DNA of 64,000 nucleotides, taken from Cocos nucifera (lineage: Eukaryota; Streptophyta; Magnoliopsida; Arecales; Arecaceae). A program made the translations under genes and the position numbers. The stretch covers positions 3,831,840 to 3,895,839 of the forward strand of contig QRFJ01000007.1 in NCBI GenBank assembly GCA_006176705.1. Direction: 5' to 3'. The notes under the pieces were generated by a model, which saw nothing but the letters and a program-made list of their open reading frames with translations, made no database searches and was not told the origin of the DNA. How positions within the stretch are numbered: position 1 is the stretch's first letter; each line of letters begins with the position of its first letter. Shown here in pieces: positions 24,330-34,266 of this stretch.

Positions 24330-24870
24330 TGGGCCGAAGTTCACTGATGAGCTTCAAAGATGGAGTTCGGCCTTGCTTCCGCCGAACTGCATTCCGACGA
24401 TGAACTTCGAGGGAGAGTTCGGCCTCACTTGAGCCGAACTTCACTATTGAGCTTCAAAGGTGAAGTTCGGCCTTGCTTCCGTCGAACTGCATTTCGATGA
24501 TGAGCTGCGGAGTTCGACCTCACTTATGCTGAACTTCATTCCATGGGAGAACTTTGTTCCGCCCTCGCTTACGCCGAACTTCACTCGATGGTGAGCTTTG
24601 AGGTGAAGTTCGGCCTCACTTGCGTCGAACTTCACTGATGAGCTTCGAGGGGAGTTCGGCTTCTCTTCCACCGAACTTAATTCCGATGATGAGCTTCGAG
24701 GGGGAGCTCGGCTTCGCTTGTGCCGAACTTCGTTCCGACCTCCTTGTGAAACCTCCAGCCCCCCTAACTTGAGCAGTGAGCTTCGAGGTGGAATTCGGCT
24801 TCGCTTCAGCCGAACTTCATTTCGACCTCCTTGTAAAATCTTCTGTGGGAGAACTTCTGCTCTCCATTTC
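24330..24870 (-). repeat. Gypsy internal repeats with alternating GTTCGGC / GCCGAAC
   Basis: Short units (about 55-80 bp) contain GCCGAACTTCA and, in opposite sense, GAAGTTCGGC, separated by GATGAGCTTCGAGG. Every unit can therefore pair with itself or its neighbour. The stretch is open for 188 codons on the minus strand (25010-24444), but the product is low-complexity and resembles no gag. Confidence 0.75.
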
Positions 24871-25259
24871 TCCTTCCTAAGGGCGATTGGTATGCCCAAA
24901 TGCTTTTTCTTATGGCCAATTTCTCGCATCCTTATGGCGAGTTTGCTGGCAAAGTCCCCACTGGATGTTGTGGCACGGCCAGCATCATCTCGGCGGGGCC
25001 ACAGACCCAACCAGCAGGTTGAACTGCCCCACGTCTGCGATGGCTTCGTGTGAAAATAGGGCTATCGGGGCTGAGATAGGAACAGACGGATCTGGCATGC
25101 AGGCTGCCAATCGTCGAGTCAAAGCTCTCGAGGCATTTTCTCTTCGGGAGAGAACTTTAGTGAGGAAGAAGAGGGATCTCCAGAGAGAGAAATCATCACC
25201 GAGCACTCCTTTAAGAACAAGGAAATCTCGAAGGTTCAGCCCTCCTTCTAGCGCCAATC
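24871..25259 (-). other. Gypsy 5' leader with primer-binding-like site
   Basis: The minus strand directly after the right LTR reads GATTGGCGCTAGAAGGAGGG (about 25259-25240). TGGCGC followed by a purine-rich stretch is typical of a tRNA primer-binding site in plant Ty3/gypsy elements. The tRNA partner was not identified. The rest is leader-like sequence without a recognisable gag. Confidence 0.55.
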
Positions 25260-26165
25260 TATTAACGCGGAATCTGATCATCGTCGGAATCCGTTGGAGT
25301 GGAGGTCGATGAGGTCGCCGTCGGGGACCTGCAAAATAAAGTCCTGTCTGGAGCTGGTGGGAGGTGGCTCCGACAGGATCCTCCGACGATCAAGTCAGCT
25401 CCAGTCAATAGAAATGGAGTGCTCAGTGTGGAGTTCAGTAGAGTTTTGAGGAGGAGATAAGGGTTTTTAGAATCTGGCGTAAGTGTATCCGGAGGATCTT
25501 TTTTATAGAGGGAGCCTGTTGTAACCGTCTTGATTAATGATTGTCGTAACTGTCCTGATAAATGTCGATTGTTATTGACTTGATAAATGCCGATCGTTAT
25601 TGACTTGATAAATGCCAATCGTTATTATTGTGTAACCGTAGCGGGATCGCCTGCAGGAATTCATCATAAGAAGCTCGGCTTGCATGAAAGTTCGGCCATT
25701 GAGAAGTTCAACCGCTGGAGGAGTCCGCAAGGAGTCCGAATTTCGTAGAAGCCCGATCGCTGGAGGGTTCCGTAAGGAGTCTGGCTTTCTTAGAAGCTCG
25801 ACCAAAGAGGAAGCTTTGGGGGGAGTTCGGCTCCCGCAGGCGCTTGGCTGTAACGACGCGGAGAGAGTTCAGCTTTTGTGGGAGTCTGACTGAAGCTCGG
25901 TGATTTGGCAATCATAAGGAGTTTGGCCGTTAAGTGATTCGGCTAAAGCTCGTCCGTTGAGGAGTTCAACCACTGGGAGTCCGAAGCTCGGCCGTTGGAG
26001 AGTTCGATCGGTTGAAGGACTTCGGCTGAGGCCCGACCGCTGAAAAGTTCGGTCGGATGTAGGAGTTCGGCTAAAACATGTCCGCTGAAGCTCTTTCGTG
26101 GCTACTGGCCACATCAGGTTGGGCATCGAACTTAACTTTGGTAGGAGTGGGGTTTATCCCCAACA
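25260..26165 (-). repeat. Right (5') LTR of the chimeric element
   Basis: This 906-bp LTR is uninterrupted and aligns with the two parts of the left LTR. It begins TATTAACGCGG where the left copy has TGTTGACGCGG, so its terminal TG has mutated, and it ends CCCCAACA at 26165, directly before the target duplication ATTCT. Confidence 0.85.
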
Positions 26166-26170
26166 ATTCT

Positions 26171-27440
26171 CATGATACCTTCTATGCCACGGTTCTATCC
26201 ATCTTTACTAATTTGCTTCAGGCATAGCTAGAATCTCATGCAAATTAAATTACAAGTTCATCAACACATGGTTGGACCATTTTGGCCTGCATTAGACTCT
26301 TATTGGTGGTCAAAGCCTGAACATTGTATCAAATAGCTGACGGGAACTTTAGATAAATGAAGAGGAATTCGATTCACAAGGATCTAAGAGAAGGTTTTAT
26401 CATCTAGCTTATATGGTCCAGACAAAGATGATAATGATGAAATGAAGATCTAGCTAGCCTTATCACTTTGTGTAAAGGTACTCAATTGCTTGGTTAATTT
26501 AAATGTTTAAATCAGCACCAATCGTTATTTAGATGCTTATTTCCGAAGGCATGGATCCTTGATATAAAGTGCTGTGCTGTGGATGATCACCATCAAAAGA
26601 TGGATGGACATCAAACAACATAGTCCGTGAGCATATGCCTTGGCACATGTTGTTTGAAAGCCATCCACCTCTTAATGATGGCCAGCTAAGGATCCATGGA
26701 ACTCTATGGTTTGTAGGCCTCATGGCATTCTAAACCATCAAACACATCAATGAGATAAGATAGGATCACATTCGTCTAGTCACAATTTGTGGATAAATTT
26801 AAGTCACCAAATCCAACTGTGACTAATGAAACAATCACAACGTGTACTGGTTCCATGAGCTCAGCATCTAGCTATTTCTTTTCCATTTATTAACAAAGAA
26901 AAACCTGTTCAAAATAAATAAACTCTTTGCTTTTCAAGAATTGTTCCTCTCTCTATTTTTCTCCCTCTCATAACAGTTGTCCCGTGGAATTCTATCCAAA
27001 GATCTTTATGCACCCTAAAAAAATGAAGTGATCGGTGCCTTCAGAAAACCTGATGCAGTCCTTCAGCACCTTTCAAGCTCTCAAAACAAAGAGTTTATAG
27101 CATACACCATGTGCACCACGCCAAGCACCATATCTCCTTCCTATTGGTTAATCATCGAGATGAGTGCATGATGAATAAAGCCTATGGAAAGAAAATATGG
27201 TGATCGGCATGATGCACATGGTATAGGATATAATTTTTCCTCAAAACTATTGTAAAGATCAAATGAAAGACAAAAAAAAAAAGGGGGTGTAAAATTGATC
27301 CCTTTATTTGACAATCTTAGCAAAGAGACTCGGCAAATTGCAAGAAATAGCCTGCCACACTCGAGCGTTTGAAAAGCACGATACTTGCGTGCAAAAGTCG
27401 TAATTCTAGAAAGATGAAGCAATCTAAAGGATTTCTAGAA
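26171..27440. other. Intergenic DNA right of the chimeric element
   Basis: No exon, RNA gene or bounded element is recognised. Composition is ordinary AT-rich plant intergenic DNA. Confidence 0.5.
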
Positions 27441-28000
27441 CAACGTAGTCTTCGAGAGGAAGAAACATTAGACCGTTATAAAACCATAAAACCGATTAAG
27501 GTTCTCCCTATCCCTAGATATCATTGTCTTCAACTTGTTGAATAAAGTTAACTAGATGAGCAAGTTGGAGGAAAGCCAGGGGGTTCCCTTCTTGGACCCG
27601 TCTTTGCACTGGCTGGGCCCCGTAGGGTTGCCCAGATGTTGTTGGAAGGCTACTTTCCTTGAGATTCTGGGCTTTTGCTATGGAAACTTTCGGCCTCTAT
27701 CTTTGGAATCAAAAAGGATTTTTACTTGTTTTTGATATAGAATTTTAATATGGTATCAAACCTCACCAATCTTTCTTATCTAGCAAAACCTCCATGCTTC
27801 CCCTTACTAATCCACATGTCGTCCCTTATTCTGAATTTTATTCTTTGGGCTCTGCACTTAAGAGGAGGTGTTCAAGAATAATAGTCCCATATCAGATAGA
27901 TTAAGAACTCATATGGATTTTTATTTCTTCCTTATACAATAATGATAGCATATGCTTATTATATGCTTTACACACTTGTATTTGGGTTCCGATTTGAGCT
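27441..28000 (+). mobile_element. Miniature LTR (TRIM- or copia-like) remnant
   Basis: A sequence resembling a copia primer-binding site, TGGTATCAAACC (27753-27764; the usual form pairs with initiator tRNA-Met), is followed only about 105 bp later by a polypurine tract AAGAGGAGG (27860-27868). TGTTCAAGAATAATAGTCCC then starts at 27869, a typical LTR start. That leaves an internal region of about 117 bp, too small for any gene. The outer limits of both LTR parts could not be fixed and the two LTR pieces do not visibly overlap, so this may be a deleted remnant. Confidence 0.45.
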
Positions 28001-29340
28001 ACATGTCTGGTTTAAATGAAAAATGGATCATATTTTCAGCCATTCATTTTTTATTTGGCCACACACAAAAATTACCTTTTTGAATCCAGAAACAATGTTT
28101 AATTCCTTTGATTTCCACTTCATCCACTGATATGAAAGAACGATGATTCATGCCAAAAAAAGGTCCTTATTCTCGTTCCTTTGGATCAAATTACTCATAA
28201 AAATAATTAAAAACATGTCGGAAAGCATGTTATGCTCATGGGATGCCCAAGCCTTTTGTTGGGGTGCATTCCACCATATCAACAACCCACTCAAGTCAGG
28301 ATGACTTAATTTGTTCCATCCAAAGCTCAAGAATGATATAAGGCATGACGTTTTGGAATAATTTATTCCATGATAACAAGCCAAAGTTTTCAAATAGAGG
28401 TTTAGATTATTTCCATCCCACCTTTGGTTTCCTTCAACACGTACAGCAGCCGCTAATTTAAGTGCCATCGTGTCAATAACGACTCAATATGTCAAACAAG
28501 TGGAAAGCATAAGTCAGTGCGTGCAAGCACTGTGTGGCTAGGAGAGGGTCCATTGATCATGGGGCGTAAAAGGATTACAGCATTAGAAATAAGTTACGCT
28601 GCACCCATGGAGACACAAAGGGGACCAGGATTATGGTCCGATGTAACGGTTCGTTGGTTCAAGGAACAGTGTGATACGGGACAATAATTCATTCTGCTGG
28701 GAAAATTATTTGCGCGAACTGTTTTACTATATGTATTTTGGATAGCTAATCCGGATTAATGATGATTTTTTTTTTAATTCAAAATTATCAATCAAATTTA
28801 TATAATAATATTTTTTTAATAATAAATAATATGATAGTTTTTTTTATTGAATAACTTAAAATAAATAAATAGTTATAACCAATATTTTCTCGCTTGGAGA
28901 AAGATTTTTTTTGACGTATACTTGCATCTATTTGAGTACCATGGTCCCATCAATGTTTGATGTAGTCGAAAATTAAAAAAGAAAGAAAGAAAAAAAAAAA
29001 CAGTGGTGTTATTGGTAAAAAAAATAAAGCAAAAGGGCCTAGTGGTTACATGCGAAGATAAATATTCTTTCATATGTGATGGAGATGACTGAATCAAAGA
29101 AATCGGTCGATAATTTTTATTAATTAATACAAATCCACTACTAAACTCTTGCTTTCGGTCCATGGGTTCGTAAAGAAAGAACGTGAATAGAGACGCGTCT
29201 TGTGACTACATACAATGTTTGTTCTTATTTTTCTTCCTCCACGCTTGTCTGCCGTTATGGCGTTCAAAGGGCTCGTCGGCCAATCTTTGCTTCTTCTGTA
29301 TACATAAAATATTATCCGCTTCAATCGACCATGACATGAC
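28001..29340. other. Intergenic DNA
   Basis: No gene or element is recognised. It is AT-rich with A and T homopolymers (for example about 28765-28775 and 28977-29000). Confidence 0.5.
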
Positions 29341-32140
29341 ATAGGGCCTCACAAATTTATCCTTTAAAAGATATTTTATGAAGAGAAAAGTATGTCATTC
29401 TAGCTCAACCAAAGATATTGTTCTAGCCCAGGCCTTATAGTTTTGTTCTTTAAAAGATATTTCACTAAAAAAAAGAGTGTGCTATCCTAGTTTTGCAGGA
29501 GGCATGATTTTGTCTCATGCAAGGGCATCTCATATAGAGGAGAATATACCGTCCTAATTCAATTAGAGGTATTGTCAGTTTTAGCCCATATTACGTGCCG
29601 CACGATTTTATCCCGTGTGACAGCGACTCATGGAGAGAGAAGTGTGCCGTTCTAGCTCAATTGAAGGTATTATCTACTTTGGCTCATATTAGTTGCCGTA
29701 TGGTTTTATCCTATGTGATGACACCTTATAAAGAGAGAAGCATGCCATCCTAGCTTAACAAGAGGTATTGTCCACTTGGCCTGTATTAGGTGCCATACGA
29801 TTTTGTTCCATATAGGAATACCTCATGGAAGAGAGAAGATCTCATTCCATATAAATTAGACTCTTTCTTGACTCACAACTGATGTGGGACTAATGATACC
29901 ATTCCTCCACAACATAATCCCGCAACTAAGAGGAAGTATGGGCAAGAGGCATGCCATCCTTCCACAACATAGCCTCCAGTCAAGAGAAAGTATGGATAGG
30001 AGACGAACATAGTTTGGATCGTACAGACGATGTCCTTACACAGAATAAAATCGTGCGGCACCTGATACGAACCCAAATAGATAATACCTCTAACTGAGCT
30101 AGGATGGCACACTCCTCTCTCTGCAAGGTACCCTCCTACGGGATAAAATTATGCGGCACCTGATAGGGCCAAAGTGGATAACACCTTCGACTGAGCTAGG
30201 ACGACACACTCCTCTCTCCGTAAGGTGCCCCCGTATGAGATAAAACTGTATGGCACTTAATACAAGCCAAAGCGGACAATACCTCCAGCTGAGCTAGGAT
30301 GGCACGCTCCTCTCTCTGTGAGGCACCATTATATGCAACAAAATTGTACAGCACCTGATATAGGTCAAAGTGGACATTACCTCCAATTGAGCTAGGATGT
30401 CACACTTCTCTCTTTGCGAGGCGCTCTCATATGGGACCAAATCATGTGACATCTAATATGGGCCAAAGCAAACATTACCTCCGATTAAGCTAGGGTGGCA
30501 CACTCCATTTTTAAAGGGCAAAATCGTGCGGCTCCATGCCAGCTTAGCGATCAGGCAAAGTAGACAATATTTCACACATGCAGGAGCTAAGATTGACTCA
30601 TCTGAGCTACGAGCCTCCTAGACTATGTTTGCCTCCTACCCATACTCTCTCTTGACTAGGGGGCTATATTGTGGAGGGATGGCACGCCTCTACCCTCTCC
30701 TTTGATTAGGGGGCTATATTGTGGAGGGACAACATCATTAGTCCCACATCGATTATTAGTCAAGAAAGGGTTCGGCTTATATGGAATGAAATTTTTTTTC
30801 CTTCGTGAGGTACCTTCACATGGGACAAAATTGTGTAGCACCTAAGACAAGCTAAAGCAAACAATATCTCTGGCTGAGCTAGGATGGTACACTTCTCTCT
30901 CTACGAGGCACCCTCACATGGGACAAAGCCATGCGGCATTTGATACGGGCCAAAGCAAATGATTAAGCAAGAATGGCACATTCTTTTATGAGGTGCCTTT
31001 TAAAGGATGAAATCGTGAGGCCCTACACCATGGCTGGCTGAAACGGACAATACTTCATGTATGCAGAAATGGAGACTGATCCATTGAGTCATGAGCCCTT
31101 GATCATAATATTGGTAGTGATTGTGGAACCAGACTGTGTTCACCTGCTACCACACTCCTCCTTGACTGGCAAGATATGTTGTGGAGGGATGGCATGCCTC
31201 CAGCCCACACTCTTTCTTGATTGGGGGCTATATTGTGGAGGGATAGCATCATTAGTCTCACATTGATTGTGAGTCAAGAGAAAATTTGGCTTATATGTAA
31301 TGGAACCTTTTTTCCTCCATAAGACATCTTTTAAAAGGCAAAACTACAAAGTCCTATGCCATGGCTGGCCGAACTGGATAATATCTTATGCATGTGGGAG
31401 TGGAGACCGACCTATTTGAGCCACGAGCTCTTGATCGCAACATTGGTATTGTCTATGGGATACCACCTCCTGTCTATACACAAACTTTTTCTTAATTAGA
31501 GGGGCTAATGTTTAGGAGGGACGACATTATTAGTTCCACATCGATTGTGAGTTAAGTGGGAGTATGACTTATATAGAATGGAATCTTCTCTTTCTCAAGA
31601 AGCATATTTTAAAGAGCAAAATCATGCGGCCCCATGCTAGCTTAGCGGTTTGCAAAGCGGACAATATCTCCTGCATACGAGAGTAGAGATAGATCCATTC
31701 GAGCCACGAGCTCTTGACTGTAATATTGGCATCGTTTGTGGGAAACCGCTTGCCTATACATAGACTCTCTCTTGACTAGGGAAACTAATATTGTGGGGGA
31801 TGGTATTATTAGTCCCACATTAGTTGTGAGTCAAGAAGAAGTATGGTTTATATGGAATGGAACTTTTTCTCTCGGGTCCGTATAAAAAAGCACCTCACAG
31901 AGAGAGGAGCAGATGGCTCCGATTTGGTCCATGGTTTTGTTTCGTATGAGGGTACCTCAGAGGAAGAGAAGTATGTCATTCTAGTTCAGCTAAAGGTACT
32001 ATCTACTTTGATCCGTATGGTGCTGCACAATCTTATCCTATATATAGTATCTTTTAGAAGAGAAAGGGTCTCATTCTATATAAATCAGAAATTTTTTACT
32101 TATAATTAATATAAAACTAATAATATCATTCGTTGGTAAC
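29341..32140. repeat. Field of about 100-bp repeats in both orientations
   Basis: Units carry the words GCCGCACGATTTTATCCC, ACCTCA..GAGAGAAG, GTGCCATCCTAGCTCAA and GGTATTGTCCACTTTGGCC. From 29380 to 29830 they run forward (period about 100-105 bp); from 30030 to 30560 and 30790 to 31000 they run in the inverse orientation. A second module, TAGTCCCACATCGATTGTGAGTCAAG.. CTTATATGGAATGG, occurs forward near 30739, 31253, 31531 and 31811 and inverse near 29840-29890 and 32066-32130. The last forward and inverse copies (31802-31862 and 32066-32130) form terminal inverted repeats of about 60 bp around a 330-bp unit. No gene is recognised. Confidence 0.75.
30741..30785 (+). promoter_or_regulatory. 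USE-like plus TATA-like pair inside a repeat
   Basis: GTCCCACATCG at 30741-30751 equals the plant snRNA upstream sequence element consensus RTCCCACATCG. A TATA-like TTATATGG follows about 26 bp downstream (30778-30785), the spacing reported for Pol III-type plant snRNA promoters. No snRNA follows. The same pair recurs in degenerate form in the neighbouring copies, so it belongs to the repeat. Function is unproven. Confidence 0.35.
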
Positions 32141-33700
32141 ACTTTTTAACGTTCAATACAAAATAAGAAGTGGAATTCAAAAATGGGTTGGTCATTAGTT
32201 TATAATATCTTGAGTATTAAAATTACACTTAAACATCTTAGTTGCCACTTGATGATAGTGGCATGCAGAATTGAGTGAGCTCCACCGAGGTATTCGCGTT
32301 AGCCGAATATGGCTAAGAAAATGGATGCAAAAGAGGGAACGGAAAGGTTTCTTTTAGTCATTCCAACCAAGTCGTTAAGCGTCGCTTTCTATCGTGACCA
32401 CCATTCATTTCAAAATACCATAACATAAAAATATCGTATAAAACTAAACATGAATAATAATACTTGTTCGATTTTGCACTCCACCATTCACCTTGTCACG
32501 AGGGATGAGGACCTAAAGAAGTCAACTTCGTCTATGTTTGTTTAACTTTGAGTGAAAAATGGGGAAGCTATGTATCTTCGGGCAGGTGTAAACAATAACA
32601 TTGGGAGAGAAACAAACTAAATAATAGAATGATTGGAGCATCTGCTCATCAACCGCCTCGGTTGCTCCCAAAGGAATTTTACCGCTAAATTATTGGACGG
32701 TTCTGTCCTGCCAAAAAGATCTCCTTGAAGTTGCAAAAATCGAGGTAGTGCATCAAATGATTGAACACTGTGGATACATTTCACAAGCTGGCTTCAGTCA
32801 GTGGTCAGGCTGCCGGGAGGATGCGTTCCACTCTTTGAACCATCATCCATCTTTGATCTTATCGTTCTCATTTCGCTCGATGCTTGATGCTTTTTTTTTC
32901 TCTTCTGCTGCTTAAAACCTGTTTGACAAAAAAATAAAATAAATATATATATATATATAAATATATATATTTTAAAATATTTATTTTAAAAAATAAAATA
33001 TTCGATCAAATTTATTTAAAAAATATATATACTTTTAAATGATGGTATAAGCAGTTTTTCTACTGCAGAGAGGAAGCAGAAGTAAAAATAAAAAATTAAT
33101 TTTTTTAAAATAAAAATATTTTTACTTAAAATTATTATTTATTATAATTATTTTTATTTATTTTCATTTAATTCTTTTATTATTTAGTGAATGATATTTT
33201 TTGATGTATTTTGATATATATATATTATCATATAAAAATTATATAAAATATTTTGTATATATTATCATTAATTCAATCGTATTTATATTGATTATAATTT
33301 TAATATATTTTTTTTACTATTTTATTTTTTTATTTTGATTAAATAAGAAATTAAATTAAAATTAATTATAATAAATATTTAAAATTATTTATTTATTTAA
33401 ATAATATTAATTATAAAATAAATTTATTTGTCTTTTTTTTTATTATTTGATAATCAAATATATATATATATTTTTAAAGCCACTTCTTATCAAATAATTT
33501 TATCAAATACCAACTACTTTTCTCTTTTCAAAATTTTATTTTAAAAAAAATAATTTTAAAATAAATTAATTTTCATAATTTTATCAAATAAATTTTTATC
33601 CTTCTTTCTTTCTTATTATCCGTTCCAACTCTCATGCACATATTTCACTTGCAATCTCAATAAATTAGGTGGCTTAACCTCCCCTAACCTCAAAAAATAA
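32141..33700. other. Intergenic DNA with an extremely AT-rich block
   Basis: From about 32930 to 33600 the sequence is almost purely A and T, with TATATA runs and repeated TTATCAAATA / TTTGACAAAA words at both ends (32917 and about 33580). That could mark an AT-rich MITE, but the ends are not clear. 32141-32900 shows nothing recognisable. Confidence 0.5.
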
Positions 33701-33805
33701 AAACAATGCCACTCATACGGATAAGGATATCAGGAAACTCGCGATTCGATGCTTACACGGGGAAGCGGGTGGTTTTCCGAACTCCCGTGAGGTGCCATCC
33801 TCTTC

Positions 33806-33806
<1 letters not shown>

Positions 33807-33840
<34 letters not shown>
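33807..33840. repeat. Poly-T tract of 34 bases
   Basis: An uninterrupted T run lies about 430 bp upstream of the heat shock factor ATG. It could be a simple microsatellite or the tail of a minus-strand retroposed sequence; no flanking duplication was found. Confidence 0.9.
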
Positions 33841-33841
<1 letters not shown>

Positions 33842-33844
<3 letters not shown>

Positions 33845-34026
33845 AATTCCGCAAAGTCTGGCAATACTGGCTACCCTCGGGCATCAAATTAACAGAAGAA
33901 ATCAGTAATTTCCGTTTCCGCCCCGGTTCTCCGATACGTACGTAGAATATCGCCTTTTTTCCCCCCTCTTCTGCCACTTCAGTTTTCCCCCAAATTCTCC
34001 TCGTCATCTTCGAAGCCGGAACTTTC
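33842..34026 (+). promoter_or_regulatory. Two heat shock element cores upstream of HSFA4
   Basis: Two matches to the dimeric core GAAnnTTC lie upstream of the gene: GAAAATTC at 33842-33849 and GAACTTTC at 34019-34026. A full element normally has three or more alternating units, and the flanks here give only partial extra matches. They are consistent with control by heat shock factors but not proof of it. Confidence 0.3.
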
Positions 34027-34167
34027 CGCGCTTCGAGCGTAATTCTAGATTGAGTCCACGGGAAATCTAGGATCTTTTAGGATTTTGATCTTGATATCCC
34101 GTCCCAATTCTACGTGTGTCGGCGATCACCGATCTGAGTTTCTCTTTCGGATCAATCGAGGTCGGAG

Positions 34168-34226
34168 ATGGAGGGGGTGGTTTTGAGGAAGGTGAGATGA
34201 GCGGAGGGAACTGCGTGCGTGCGTGA
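34168..34226 (+). CDS. Two overlapping short upstream ORFs before HSFA4
   Basis: ATG at 34168 opens a 10-codon frame ending in TGA at 34198-34200. ATG at 34197 overlaps it in ATGA fashion and opens a 9-codon frame ending at 34224-34226. Both end 40-70 bases before the main ATG at 34267. If the transcript starts upstream of 34168 they would reduce main-frame translation. No transcript evidence is available. Confidence 0.4.
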
Positions 34227-34266
34227 GAGAGTTGTTGGATTGAATTGGATTGGATTGATTGATAGG

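Larger units (their letters stand above)
18381..26165 (-). mobile_element. Chimeric non-autonomous gypsy/copia LTR retrotransposon
   Basis: The element is flanked by the 5-bp target duplication ATTCT (18376-18380 and 26166-26170). Its LTRs start TGTTGACGCGG (left) and end CCCCAACA (both). A polypurine tract next to the left LTR and a TGGCGC primer-site-like sequence next to the right LTR place its sense strand on minus. The interior has no gypsy gag or pol: it holds two stretches of short tandem repeats (21.6-22.2 and 24.3-24.9 kb) around a copia fragment in the same orientation (22178 to about 24329). One LTR is split by a solo copia LTR. Intact ends and target duplication indicate that the unit transposed as a whole, or that the copia piece entered later and lost its flanks; the sequence alone does not decide. 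Confidence 0.85.

Noticed and set aside
24444..25010. 188-codon minus-strand frame as gypsy gag
   Set aside because: The sequence is low-complexity, made of GTTCGGC/GCCGAAC repeats, and has no zinc knuckle or capsid-like region.
32917..33600. AT-rich MITE
   Set aside because: TTTGACAAAA and TTATCAAATA at the ends suggest inverted termini, but in nearly pure A/T sequence such matches arise by chance.
33706..34007. Open frames on both strands across the poly-T tract
   Set aside because: They encode runs of Phe or Lys from the homopolymer and lie in the HSFA4 promoter.
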